Source: Caulobacteraceae bacterium | GTDB lineage: Bacteria; Pseudomonadota; Alphaproteobacteria; Caulobacterales; Caulobacteraceae | Direction: 5' to 3' | Length of the DNA: 46,937 bases | NCBI GenBank assembly: GCA_025352165.1 | Contig: JANXTX010000144.1 | Location: forward strand, 1 to 46,937 | Shown here: piece after piece, positions 23,284-30,988 of the stretch | How the letters are laid out: every line of letters begins with the position of its first letter | How positions within the stretch are numbered: the first letter of the stretch is position 1 | Position numbers and translations under genes: made by a program | Notes under the pieces: generated by a model | Told to the model about the DNA's origin: nothing | The model's database searches: none | What the model saw: only the letters and a program-made list of their open reading frames with translations

Positions 23284-23480
23284 ACCTTACCCGGGATCGC
23301 GTCGCCGACACCAGCGGTGGCGATCATGAAAAGGTAGCACCAGGGAAACGCGGCCCGGATGAAACGGCCGGCATCCTGAGCAGGCGAGGCGCTGAATACC
23401 ATCGGCGCGAAACCGAAGGAAAATAGCATCATTCCACCGACAAGCATCGAGACCACAAGCAAGGCCGTGGATGCGATCAT
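23265..23480 (-). pseudogene. Truncated DUF4149-like membrane protein
   Basis: 71 codons: MIASTALLVVSMLVGGMMLFSFGFAPMVF is one membrane span, then RFIRAAFPWCYLFMIATAGVGDAIPG. This matches the first half of DUF4149 (TMEM205-like) proteins, which normally have about 150 residues and four spans. The frame then runs into unrelated sequence (KVDSALY, stop) at an inverted repeat, and no C-terminal half was found downstream, so the gene appears broken. Its ATG overlaps the photolyase stop (ATGA), so it was part of that operon. Confidence 0.6.
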
Positions 23481-25030
23481 GGGTCAGCTCCGGTATGGAG
23501 ATGGTTTTCATCGAGATGATCGAGAAAGGCGTCCGCCTCGGCGAGGATCGCCGCCGCGCGCTCTGACGGCCATCGGGCCAGCGTACGATAAGGCATCGCC
23601 ATGCGAGGGTTTCCGGAAAGCCGATCTTTCTGTCGAATCAGAAATGCCCAGTAGAGATAGTTGAATGGGCAGGCGTTCGAACCGGTCTTCTGCTTGACAT
23701 CGTAACGGCAGCCGGAACAGGAGTCCGACATCCGGTCGATATAGGCGCCCGAGGCTGCGTATGGTTTGGATGCCATCTGCCCGCCATCCGCGAACACCGC
23801 CATGCCAAGCGTGTTGGGCATCTCCACCCACTCGAAGGCATCGGCGTAGACGGCGAGATACCAGCGCTCGATTTCACGCGGCGCGACGCCGGCCAACATG
23901 GCGAAGTTGCCCGTTACCATCAGCCGCTGGATATGATGCGAGTAGGCGTACCTCGCCGTGCCGCCGATCGCCTCACGAAGACAGCGCATATCTGTGTCGC
24001 CGCTCCAATAGAACGCCGGCAGACTTCGCGTCGCCCGCAGGGCGTTCTGGTCCGCGTAGTCCGGCATCAGGGTCCAGTAGACGCCGCGAACATACTCCCG
24101 CCAGCCCAGGATCTGACGCACGAACCCCTCGACCGCGTTCAAGGGCGCGGCGCCCGAACGCCACGCGGCCTCGGCCGCCTGGCAAACCTCAAGCGGCGAA
24201 AGAAGCCCGAGGTTCAAAGCCGGCGCCAGCAGCGAATGGAACAGGAAGGGGGAGCCGACTCTCATGGCATCCTGGTAATCGCCGAAAGCAGGCAGGCCCT
24301 GCGTTATGAAATCGTCCAGCGCGAGCAATGCGTCGGCGCGCGTCACGGGCCATCGGAAATCCTTGAGCCCGCCGAAATGATCAGGAAACCGGTCTTCGAC
24401 CAGCGCCATCACCTCACGCGTCGTCAAATCGGGCGAGAATCGCAGCCTCGCGGGTGGTGCGACGCGGGCCGGCAGGCTCTTGCGGTTCGCGCGATCATAG
24501 TTCCATTCGCCGCCCGCCGGCTCTGCGCCGTCCATCAGGAGCCCATGCTCACGCCGCATTTCGCGATAGAAATGTTCCATCCGCCAGCCGCGGCGCCCGC
24601 TCGCCCAGGCGGCGAACCGGGCGCGGCTCGCAAAGAAGCGCCGATCGAGACGCACCTCGACCGGGGTGCCTGTAAGCGACGACCAGCACTCGACCAGCGC
24701 CTGCACACGCCACTCCGAAGGTTCGGTCACCACAACGCGGACAGGGCTATGCCGGGCGACCGCGCGTTGGACCTCGGTTGTGAAGCTGCCGGTATTGTCG
24801 GGCGCGTCGAGCTTTACATAGTCGACGACCGCGCCCCGCCGGCGAAGCATGTCCGCGAAGTGCCGCATCGCCGACAATACCAGCACTATCTTCTGTTTGT
24901 GGTGCGGGACGTAAGTGGTCTCGTCCGCCACCTCCATCATCAGGACGATGTCACGCGCCGAATCGAGGTCGTCCAGCGCGGACAGGTCGACCGAGAGCTG
25001 GTCGCCGAGAATAATTCTCAGGACGGTCAT
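23477..25030 (-). CDS. FeS-cluster (6-4) photolyase, PhrB / FeS-BCP class
   Basis: 517 residues from ATG 25030. The start LRIILGDQLS is the prokaryotic cryptochrome/photolyase-related signature. Four cysteines fall at 350, 438, 441 and 454 (MRCLRE, DSCSGC, NACPFN), the same numbers recalled for the cluster ligands in Agrobacterium PhrB, which supports both family and start. FAD-contacting blocks include GWREYVRGVYW, YSHHIQRLMV and WVEMPNTLGM. The class repairs (6-4) UV photoproducts using blue light, with a 4Fe4S cluster and a lumazine antenna. A GTG three bases further upstream is also possible. DUF2256 precedes it with overlapping stop and start codons. Confidence 0.95.
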   Translation of the reverse strand: MTVLRIILGDQLSVDLSALDDLDSARDIVLMMEVADETTYVPHHKQKIVLVLSAMRHFADMLRRRGAVVDYVKLDAPDNTGSFTTEVQRAVARHSPVRVVVTEPSEWRVQALVECWSSLTGTPVEVRLDRRFFASRARFAAWASGRRGWRMEHFYREMRREHGLLMDGAEPAGGEWNYDRANRKSLPARVAPPARLRFSPDLTTREVMALVEDRFPDHFGGLKDFRWPVTRADALLALDDFITQGLPAFGDYQDAMRVGSPFLFHSLLAPALNLGLLSPLEVCQAAEAAWRSGAAPLNAVEGFVRQILGWREYVRGVYWTLMPDYADQNALRATRSLPAFYWSGDTDMRCLREAIGGTARYAYSHHIQRLMVTGNFAMLAGVAPREIERWYLAVYADAFEWVEMPNTLGMAVFADGGQMASKPYAASGAYIDRMSDSCSGCRYDVKQKTGSNACPFNYLYWAFLIRQKDRLSGNPRMAMPYRTLARWPSERAAAILAEADAFLDHLDENHLHTGADP

Positions 25031-25203
25031 CACCGCGCCATTCCCGGCTTCGAAACAGTCCGGGGTGACGCGTCGCGACAGCGGTCGGAACAGTACTTCA
25101 CGTTATCCCAGTCGCGGGCCCATTTCTTGCGCCAGACGAAGGGCCGCTCGCAAGCGACGCAGGTCTTGCTTGGCAGATCATCCTTGCGGCGCATCCGAGC
25201 CAT
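25030..25203 (-). CDS. DUF2256 small zinc-ribbon protein
   Basis: 57 residues: [15 protein letters not shown], then CVAC, a basic-aromatic stretch ([19 protein letters not shown]) and CSDRC. The four cysteines would bind one zinc. DUF2256 genes are almost always next to photolyase/cryptochrome genes, although the function is not known; this agrees with the overlap of its TGA with the photolyase start. A small protein of this type could help DNA or cluster handling, which is speculation. Confidence 0.88.
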   Translation of the reverse strand: MARMRRKDDLPSKTCVACERPFVWRKKWARDWDNVKYCSDRCRDASPRTVSKPGMAR

Positions 25204-25287
25204 GTGGTCACCAGGGCACGAGGTGGCCGCGCCAGTCGGACAACCCGCCGTTGGCTGCTACCGGGGACGCATGGATCCGCACCCCGG

Positions 25288-25698
25288 TCACCCGCGCCTG
25301 GCGCCGTGACGTATTGCCCAAGACCGCGGGACGCGTGCGAACAGGCGGGAGATGAATGGGCGGACCGGAAGAAACATCCGGTAGCCCAACTCCAGCGCTG
25401 CCAGCGCCCCCGGCAGCGATGCGGCGCGCGCCACCCAACGCCATCTTGGTAAACGCGCCCAAACCTCGACGAACGCCGCCGCGCCGGACAGAACGCGCCC
25501 ATCGCTTGCCCGAACATGGAACCGTTTCATCGCCCGTTGTTGGGTAATTCCATCCGGCATTGGGGCGACGTCTTCAGAGACGTCGACAAAACAAAGCGCG
25601 CCAGCGCGATCCTTGCGCCGATAGTGTCCGATCTCCGCCCGACACAGGGGACACGAGCCGTCGAAATAAACGGTCGATCGCGAATTCCCTGACGTCAC
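25288..25698 (-). CDS. DCC family thiol-disulfide oxidoreductase-like protein (DUF393)
   Basis: 136 residues from GTG 25698, which has an ideal GGAGG eight bases before it; the in-frame ATG at 25863 would translate a 10-C run and is rejected. VYFDGSCPLCRAEIGHYRRKD contains the DGxCxxC signature (C16, C19). The rest (GRVLSGAAAFVEVWARLPRWRW, then FLPVRPFISRLFAR) follows the family. Its position before DUF2256 and the photolyase suggests a shared operon. Redox activity is only predicted. Confidence 0.88.
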   Translation of the reverse strand: MTSGNSRSTVYFDGSCPLCRAEIGHYRRKDRAGALCFVDVSEDVAPMPDGITQQRAMKRFHVRASDGRVLSGAAAFVEVWARLPRWRWVARAASLPGALAALELGYRMFLPVRPFISRLFARVPRSWAIRHGARRG

Positions 25699-25807
25699 GT
25701 TGCCAACCTCCACACTCTCAAACGGAGATGCTGTCGATATACGTTCCCCCGGGTTGTCTGGACCATTCGCGGAGAAACATAAGATCCGACGCCTCTGGCC
25801 TGCCTCC

Positions 25808-25817
25808 GGGGGGGGGG
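25808..25817. repeat. Homopolymeric run of 10 G
   Basis: Ten consecutive G on the plus strand, in the 226-bp gap upstream of the DCC gene. It may be a slippage-prone tract affecting the operon leader, or an assembly artefact. No gene is supported in 25699-25924. Confidence 0.6.
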
Positions 25818-25924
25818 CGGTTATGACAAGGGCGGCGCGGCTCCATTTGAACAGCGTATTCAATTAGAATCGCTACCAGAACTGTGGGCTACACTCGAGG
25901 CACGTCGCCCGTAGCGAGGCCCGA

Positions 25925-26446
25925 CTAGTTGATGAACTTCAGTTCGCGCGGAAGCGTCTGTCCGCGCGAATTCCGCATTGTCTCGCGGTCGACAGCCATT
26001 TCCCGCGCCTTGGCGAGGCTACCGAACACCGCCGCCGTCTGGGCGTCGGGGTCCTTCAGCGACAGGTCGAACACCGCCATGTTCTTGTATTCGACCGGCA
26101 GGTACAGGTCAGGTTCGTGGTCGCGAGGCGCGTCCACTCTCGGGAGCTTGTAGCCGAGCACATCGCCCCGCTTCTTGCCGGCCTCCCGACTCGCGCGCCA
26201 CACCGGCCGCAAACAGGGGAAATCTCCCCGCATCGGCGAAACGCTACTCCAGAAACCAGCGTTCCGCGAGGCGTCGAGGGAAGTCAGGCGCCAGTATCGC
26301 CTGGGAACGGCCACCGCCCAACGGGACCAGATCGCGGGGTCGCAGCGGTCAGTCAGGGCGGTGGCCCGCCCTGGGTCGATTCCCCGCCCTGGCTTGCCGG
26401 AGGATTTAGGTTCGCTCTGTCGCCACGCGAAGGCTTGCAACCGCAT
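25925..26446 (-). CDS. Uncharacterised protein, possibly only its C-terminal 102 residues
   Basis: Not recognised. The C-terminal part from the internal ATG at 26233 (DLYLPVEYKNMAVFDLSLKD, AVFGSLAKAREMAVDRETM, LPRELKFIN) has normal codon use and a protein-like mix of charged and hydrophobic residues, so 25925-26233 is the better-supported gene. The upstream extension to 26446 is rich in Trp, Arg and Ser and may be a shadow. It ends with ELKFIN and carries no signal peptide or membrane segment. It lies between the DCC leader and a FAD oxidoreductase in the same orientation, but spacing does not indicate an operon. Confidence 0.4.
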   Translation of the reverse strand: MRLQAFAWRQSEPKSSGKPGRGIDPGRATALTDRCDPAIWSRWAVAVPRRYWRLTSLDASRNAGFWSSVSPMRGDFPCLRPVWRASREAGKKRGDVLGYKLPRVDAPRDHEPDLYLPVEYKNMAVFDLSLKDPDAQTAAVFGSLAKAREMAVDRETMRNSRGQTLPRELKFIN

Positions 26447-26451
26447 TTGCC

Positions 26452-27621
26452 CTAATAGATCGCGCTCTCGACCATCGGGCGGCCCTCAGCGATGCGCTCG
26501 AAGGCCAGCGGCGTGACATCTATGGTCCGGTAGGCGCCGGAGACGATCTGTTCGGCCACTGCCCGCGCCGCGCCGGGGGCGTGTTGCAGTCCGTGTCCGG
26601 AAAATCCGGTCGCGAACACGAAGTTCGCAATCTTCGGGTGCGGCCCGATAATGCCGTTCTGGTCGAACAGGTTCATCTCATAGTGTCCGGCCCAGGTGTT
26701 CAGCAGCCGGACCTGCTCCAGCGCCGGGACGCGTTCGGCCAGCACTGGCCAGAGACGTTCTTCGAAGAGCGCGTGGTCGGGTTCGAAATCGTCATGGGCG
26801 TTGGGATCGGCGGCCTCGTCTGGCTGGATGCCGCCGATGAAGCCCTCGCCCTCCGGCCGCAGCCAGGCGCCCGTCAGATCGATCAGCATCGGCATCGATC
26901 GCGCGTCGAGCGGGGCCTTGAAATGAAACACCGTGCGCTTCCTGGGAACAACCGGGATCGGGATGTCCAGGAATTCGGATACGCGACCGGATAGCGCCCC
27001 CGCGGCGTTGACGCACCAGTCGGCGGCGATGCGTCGGCCATCGGCGAGCGCCACACCGGTCACGCGGTCTCCATGCGTGCGCAGGCCGACAGCCTCGCTC
27101 TCGATGATGGTCACCCCGCGCCTCAACGCCGCGCGCCGCGCCGCCTGCAGCAGCGACCAGGCGTCAAACCATCCTTCGTCGTTGTCGCCGATCGTCGCCA
27201 TCGTCACTCCATCCAGTGACAGCCATTCGTAGCGCGCCCTCAGCGCATCCCGATCGAGTTCGACCACCTCGGCGCCCAGCGCGCGCTGCATCGCCAGAGC
27301 TTCTCGCCGACGCTCGAGCGTCTTGTCGCCCGCCAGGATCAGATAGCCGCGTTCGACCAGGCCGATGTTCGAGTCCGCGTCTAGCCGCTCGCGGACCGCG
27401 CGCAGGAATGACAGTCCGAACAGGCTCAGCTCGACATTCACCGGGCAGGCGAACTGCAGCCGGATCGACGCCGCCGACAGCGCTGTGGAGGCGAACTTAT
27501 AACTGGAGTCCCGTTCGACGACGGTGATCGGCCCCTCGTGCCCGGCTTCCCTCAGGAACCAGGCCGTCAGGCATCCGATTATGCCGCCGCCGATGATGAC
27601 GATGTTGGCCGCGCGGGTCAT
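26452..27621 (-). CDS. FAD-dependent oxidoreductase (DAO family)
   Basis: 389 residues from ATG 27621, preceded by GAGG. The dinucleotide-binding motif is at the very start (NIVIIGGGIIGCLTAWFLREAG) with VVERD at the end of the second strand; SAASIRLQFACPVNVELS and the C-terminal IIGPHPKIANFVFATGFSGHGLQHAPGAARAVAE are typical of the DadA/sarcosine oxidase/FOXRED1 group. It would oxidise an amine or amino acid; the substrate is unknown. A longer frame to 27753 adds residues without family similarity. Confidence 0.92.
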   Translation of the reverse strand: MTRAANIVIIGGGIIGCLTAWFLREAGHEGPITVVERDSSYKFASTALSAASIRLQFACPVNVELSLFGLSFLRAVRERLDADSNIGLVERGYLILAGDKTLERRREALAMQRALGAEVVELDRDALRARYEWLSLDGVTMATIGDNDEGWFDAWSLLQAARRAALRRGVTIIESEAVGLRTHGDRVTGVALADGRRIAADWCVNAAGALSGRVSEFLDIPIPVVPRKRTVFHFKAPLDARSMPMLIDLTGAWLRPEGEGFIGGIQPDEAADPNAHDDFEPDHALFEERLWPVLAERVPALEQVRLLNTWAGHYEMNLFDQNGIIGPHPKIANFVFATGFSGHGLQHAPGAARAVAEQIVSGAYRTIDVTPLAFERIAEGRPMVESAIY

Positions 27622-27826
27622 TCCGGCCTCAATTGAAGTTGTCACATGGATAGCTGCGCCGCCCCACCCAACACCTCCTTCGGCCCATGTCCAAGCACAT
27701 TGATGACAGGGACTTCGCCGTTGATCTGTCCAGTCGTCCGGGGCCCTGGCCATTGACCCACCTCAATGCTGGTCTCCAACCATCGGGTCTGGTTGTCGGA
27801 GTACATGATTTGGCGAGTTTAATCAG

Positions 27827-28093
27827 ATGAACCATAACCACCGCGCAATGTTGCATTCCTTGTTCACGCACCCGATCAGCAGCAACATCGACCCCAAGTC
27901 CATCAAATCGGTGCTTGAGGCTTTGGGCGCCGAGATCACACGCGGCGGCCACAGCCACCTGATGATCAGGCCGAACGGCCATACCCACTCATTCAACGAT
28001 GCCATGCATAACCTGTCCAAGGATGCGGTCAGGGATCTGCGAAAATTACTGGAACACGCTGGCATTGATCCCGGGCGCGATCATCCGCTTTGA
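27827..28093 (+). CDS. HicA-like mRNA interferase family protein, solitary
   Basis: 88 residues. MLHSLFTHPISSNIDPKSIKSVLEALGAEI is followed by GGHSHLMIRPNGHTHSF, the dsRBD-like HicA fold with the catalytic-type Gly-x-Ser-His position, then LSKDAVRDLRKLLEHAGIDPGRD. HicA toxins are mRNA interferases paired with HicB. No HicB-like gene flanks this one (205 bp gap before, 214 bp gap after), and this clade of longer HicA-like proteins is often found alone. Whether it is toxic is unknown. Confidence 0.75.
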   Translation: MNHNHRAMLHSLFTHPISSNIDPKSIKSVLEALGAEITRGGHSHLMIRPNGHTHSFNDAMHNLSKDAVRDLRKLLEHAGIDPGRDHPL

Positions 28094-28279
28094 GACCCAG
28101 AACGCCCGCGATGAAATCGGTTGAGCCCCACAGTCGAGATCAGGGTCGCGAGGGTGCGAAACCTTTCAGCCTCCACTGACCATTGCGGCTCCTGCGCCTC
28201 GATTCCAGGAGGTAGCATTCCGCAAATTTCTTCCGCCCTTTCCATGAACAGGAAGGAGGAATTAATACTTGCGTTTTGA

Positions 28280-28307
28280 AACTAATAATTGACAATTAGC
28301 AACTAAT
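28280..28307. promoter_or_regulatory. AT-rich operator-like region before the 28308 gene
   Basis: AACTAAT occurs twice as a direct repeat (28280-28286 and 28301-28307), 21 bp apart, and the perfect inverted repeat TAATTG-A-CAATTA (28286-28298) lies between. The AT-rich content in a GC-rich genome and the position directly upstream of the ATG suggest regulator binding. Confidence 0.4.
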
Positions 28308-29021
28308 ATGGTTCCTCCACCCATGAACTATCGGCCCTGCCCAGATATCCGTCCGCCCTCCGACGCGAATCTCGATACGCCCGAGACCGTGGAGGTCGCC
28401 ACCGCCGTCGCACGGGGCGAACGGCATCTGCGCATTCTGGCCGAACTCACCGAAATCGGTCTGACCCTGGCAAAGTCGCTCGCCGAACTGGCGCAGGCTC
28501 GGATCGAGGCAGCGAAAGGCGCCGACGGCGCGCTTGCGCCGTGCGAGGATCCCACCGCCGCCTTCTCGAAGATCAGCCAGACCATCCGCCGCACCATCGA
28601 CCTGGAGGCCAGGCTCGCCGAACAGGTGAACACCCGCCGCGCCGGCCTGACCACCGCGCGATCCACCCGGCGAGTGGCGCTCGACAAGGCCCACAAAGGG
28701 GCGATGGATGAGGCGATTATCATCGCCGTGATCGACGCCTTCTGCGATGCCCATCCCGAGGCGGAGGCAGCAGAGGTCGAGGCAATTGTGGAGTCGGCGG
28801 AGAATTTCCGCTCCGAGTACGATGAATTCCGCAACTACCCCGATCGCCCCGTCGGTGAGACTGTAGCCAGGCTTTGCACGCTCCTCAAACTCGATCCGAC
28901 CAGCTGCGTCCTGCATGACGGCGCCTGGACGGTTCGCCACCCGTCCTTTGTACACGTAGCCACCCGCAACCCAACAACCGGGGCCGCGGACTGGAGCGCC
29001 GCGACCGGCCCACCGCCGTAG
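28308..29021 (+). CDS. Conserved-type hypothetical protein, helical, Ala-rich
   Basis: 237 residues with no family recognised. Residues 25-110 are strongly helical (ARGERHLRILAELTEIGLTL, KSLAELAQARIEAAKGADG, ISQTIRRTIDLEARLAEQV) and could form a coiled coil; a second part contains MDEAIIIAVIDAFCDAHPE and VSP-like short strands near the end. No signal peptide or membrane span. ATG 28308 or ATG 28323 may be the start; neither has a clear ribosome binding site, so translation could be leaderless. It converges with the ABC transporter gene. An operator-like AT-rich segment precedes it. Confidence 0.7.
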   Translation: MVPPPMNYRPCPDIRPPSDANLDTPETVEVATAVARGERHLRILAELTEIGLTLAKSLAELAQARIEAAKGADGALAPCEDPTAAFSKISQTIRRTIDLEARLAEQVNTRRAGLTTARSTRRVALDKAHKGAMDEAIIIAVIDAFCDAHPEAEAAEVEAIVESAENFRSEYDEFRNYPDRPVGETVARLCTLLKLDPTSCVLHDGAWTVRHPSFVHVATRNPTTGAADWSAATGPPP

Positions 29022-29062
29022 CGATGGGCCGCGCCCGCAATCCTATTCTCCATATCGACGAG

Positions 29063-30847
29063 TCAGTCCGCGCCCATCGTTACGGCGTGCAGGCGCGCAT
29101 AGGCGCCGCGCATCGCCACCAGCTCGGCATGCCGGCCTTCCTCGATGACGCGGCCGTTCTGGAACACCAGGATGCGATCGGCGCCGCGGATAGTCGACAG
29201 CCGGTGGGCGATGACCATGGTTGTGCGTCCGACCATCAGTTCCTCCGTCGCCGCCTGAACCTTTGCCTCGGTTTCCACGTCCAGCGATGAGGTCGCCTCA
29301 TCGAGCACCAGGATCGGCGCGTCCGCAAGGAAGGCGCGGGCGATCGCCACGCGCTGGCGCTCACCACCGCTGAGCTTGACGCCGCGTTCGCCGACCAGGG
29401 TCTCGTAACCCTTCGGCAAGGCCGCGATGAACGCGTGCGCCCGGGCGCGCTTGGCGGCCAGTACGATCTCGTCCGGGGTCGCATCTGGGCGGGCGTAGGC
29501 GATGTTCTCGGCGATGGTGCGGTGGAACAGGGCCGGGTCCTGAGGCACCAGCGCGATGTTCCGGCGCAGGCTGCCTTGCTGCATTTCGGCGATGTCTTGG
29601 CCGTCAATGAATATGCGGCCTTCCTGCAGGTCGTAGAGCCGCTGGACCAGCTTGACGAAGGTCGACTTGCCCGAGCCCGTTGGTCCTACCAGCGCCAGAC
29701 GCTCGCCCGGCGCGATCCGCAGATTGAAATGATCGAAAATCGGCTCGGCGGCGGCCTTGTAACGGAACGAGACGCCTTCGAAGACGATTTCGCCGCGCTG
29801 ACCGGTGAATTCTGGCGCGCCCGGAATGTCTGCGACCTGCGGTTCGGTGCGGGAATATCGTGCCACGTCCTCGACATCGGCGAGTCCGCGTTGCAGCATG
29901 CGGATGTTTTCGCCGATGTTGCGCAGATATCCGCTCATCACCAGGAATGTCGCGATGACAAAGGCAACATCACCAGCGCTTGCTCCGCCATGAGCCCATC
30001 GGTCGACCAGGAGCCCGGTCAGGCCGGCTTGCAGCGCGGCGAGCAGCAGGTTCTGAACCAGCCACACGTCTGTGTAGCGGTTCCAGGTAACAATCGTCGC
30101 CTTCTGCCAGTCGGAGGTGACACGAGCGATACGCGCCTCCTCCCGCGCCTCGGCGCCGAAGCTCTTCACAACCGGGTTTGACGAGATCGAGTCGGCCAGC
30201 GCGCCGCCGATCCGCGAGTCCATCGCCACCGAACGCATGTTCGCGTTACGGACATAGTAGTTGGAAAACAGGATGTTGGAGGCAACGTAGAGGGTGACCA
30301 TGCCAGTTGAAAACGCGCCGATCAGCGGCCAGCGCAGCATCATCTGGATCGACAGGCCGAACAGGATGATCAGTGCCGGCATGATCCAAAGCACCAGGGC
30401 GTCGGCGACAAGGTCGTAGCCCCACATGGCCCTCGACAGCCGTCGCACGGTCGCTCCGGCAAAGGTGTCGCCATGCCAGTCGGAGGAAAATGACTGGACA
30501 CGGATGAAACCCTCGTTGGTCATTTCCCGCATGGTGTGGGCCGACATCGGATTCCATGCGCGAATGGCGAGGTTTCGCAGCACGAAGAAGGCGACATAGA
30601 CGCCGAGGAAAAACGCCCACGCTCGCCAGGCGGTCGCAACGTGCGCCGGACCTTGCACCGCCGCGTCGACCGGGCCCTTGGATGCCCTTGGAACCATCAA
30701 TTCAAAAGCGACGGCGGCCAGGTAAAGAACGATGGTCAGTGTGAACAACCCACGGCGACGCGACCAGAAACGGGCGATGAACGCCAGGACCTGCCCGTTG
30801 GTCAGCACCCGTTTGCGGGCGACCTCATCGTCTTCATACTGTTCCAT
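29063..30847 (-). CDS. ABC exporter, fused membrane and ATPase domains (MsbA/ABCB type)
   Basis: 594 residues from ATG 30847 (MEQYEDDEVARKRVL); a longer frame to 31000 is hydrophilic and overlaps the divergent ubiA start. Six membrane helices span roughly 30-320. The nucleotide-binding domain has Walker A GPTGSGKST, Q-loop LVPQDPALF, signature LSGGERQRVA, Walker B ILVLDEATSSLD and the H-loop His in VIAHRLSTI. It probably exports a lipid, drug or peptide as a homodimer; the substrate cannot be inferred. Divergent from ubiA. Confidence 0.92.
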   Translation of the reverse strand: MEQYEDDEVARKRVLTNGQVLAFIARFWSRRRGLFTLTIVLYLAAVAFELMVPRASKGPVDAAVQGPAHVATAWRAWAFFLGVYVAFFVLRNLAIRAWNPMSAHTMREMTNEGFIRVQSFSSDWHGDTFAGATVRRLSRAMWGYDLVADALVLWIMPALIILFGLSIQMMLRWPLIGAFSTGMVTLYVASNILFSNYYVRNANMRSVAMDSRIGGALADSISSNPVVKSFGAEAREEARIARVTSDWQKATIVTWNRYTDVWLVQNLLLAALQAGLTGLLVDRWAHGGASAGDVAFVIATFLVMSGYLRNIGENIRMLQRGLADVEDVARYSRTEPQVADIPGAPEFTGQRGEIVFEGVSFRYKAAAEPIFDHFNLRIAPGERLALVGPTGSGKSTFVKLVQRLYDLQEGRIFIDGQDIAEMQQGSLRRNIALVPQDPALFHRTIAENIAYARPDATPDEIVLAAKRARAHAFIAALPKGYETLVGERGVKLSGGERQRVAIARAFLADAPILVLDEATSSLDVETEAKVQAATEELMVGRTTMVIAHRLSTIRGADRILVFQNGRVIEEGRHAELVAMRGAYARLHAVTMGAD

Positions 30848-30988
30848 GAAGAGCCGTTGGATACTCTCATTTCGTCCTTCGAGGGAGAGGGGCGGGGGCG
30901 ATCGTTGCCCCGTGGCGCAAAAAGGCCACAGAGTCTGCCGGAAGGGACCGGGCTTGCCAGAATGGTCCGGCCCGCGCTTTGTAGGCGC

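Noticed and set aside
23933-25309. 458-residue plus-strand frame
   Set aside because: Antisense to the photolyase and DUF2256 genes, which have conserved cysteine and FAD motifs.
30536-30988. N-terminal extension of UbiA to 30536
   Set aside because: Would be antisense to the ABC exporter and adds a hydrophilic sequence not found in UbiA; the GTG at 30989 fits the family start.
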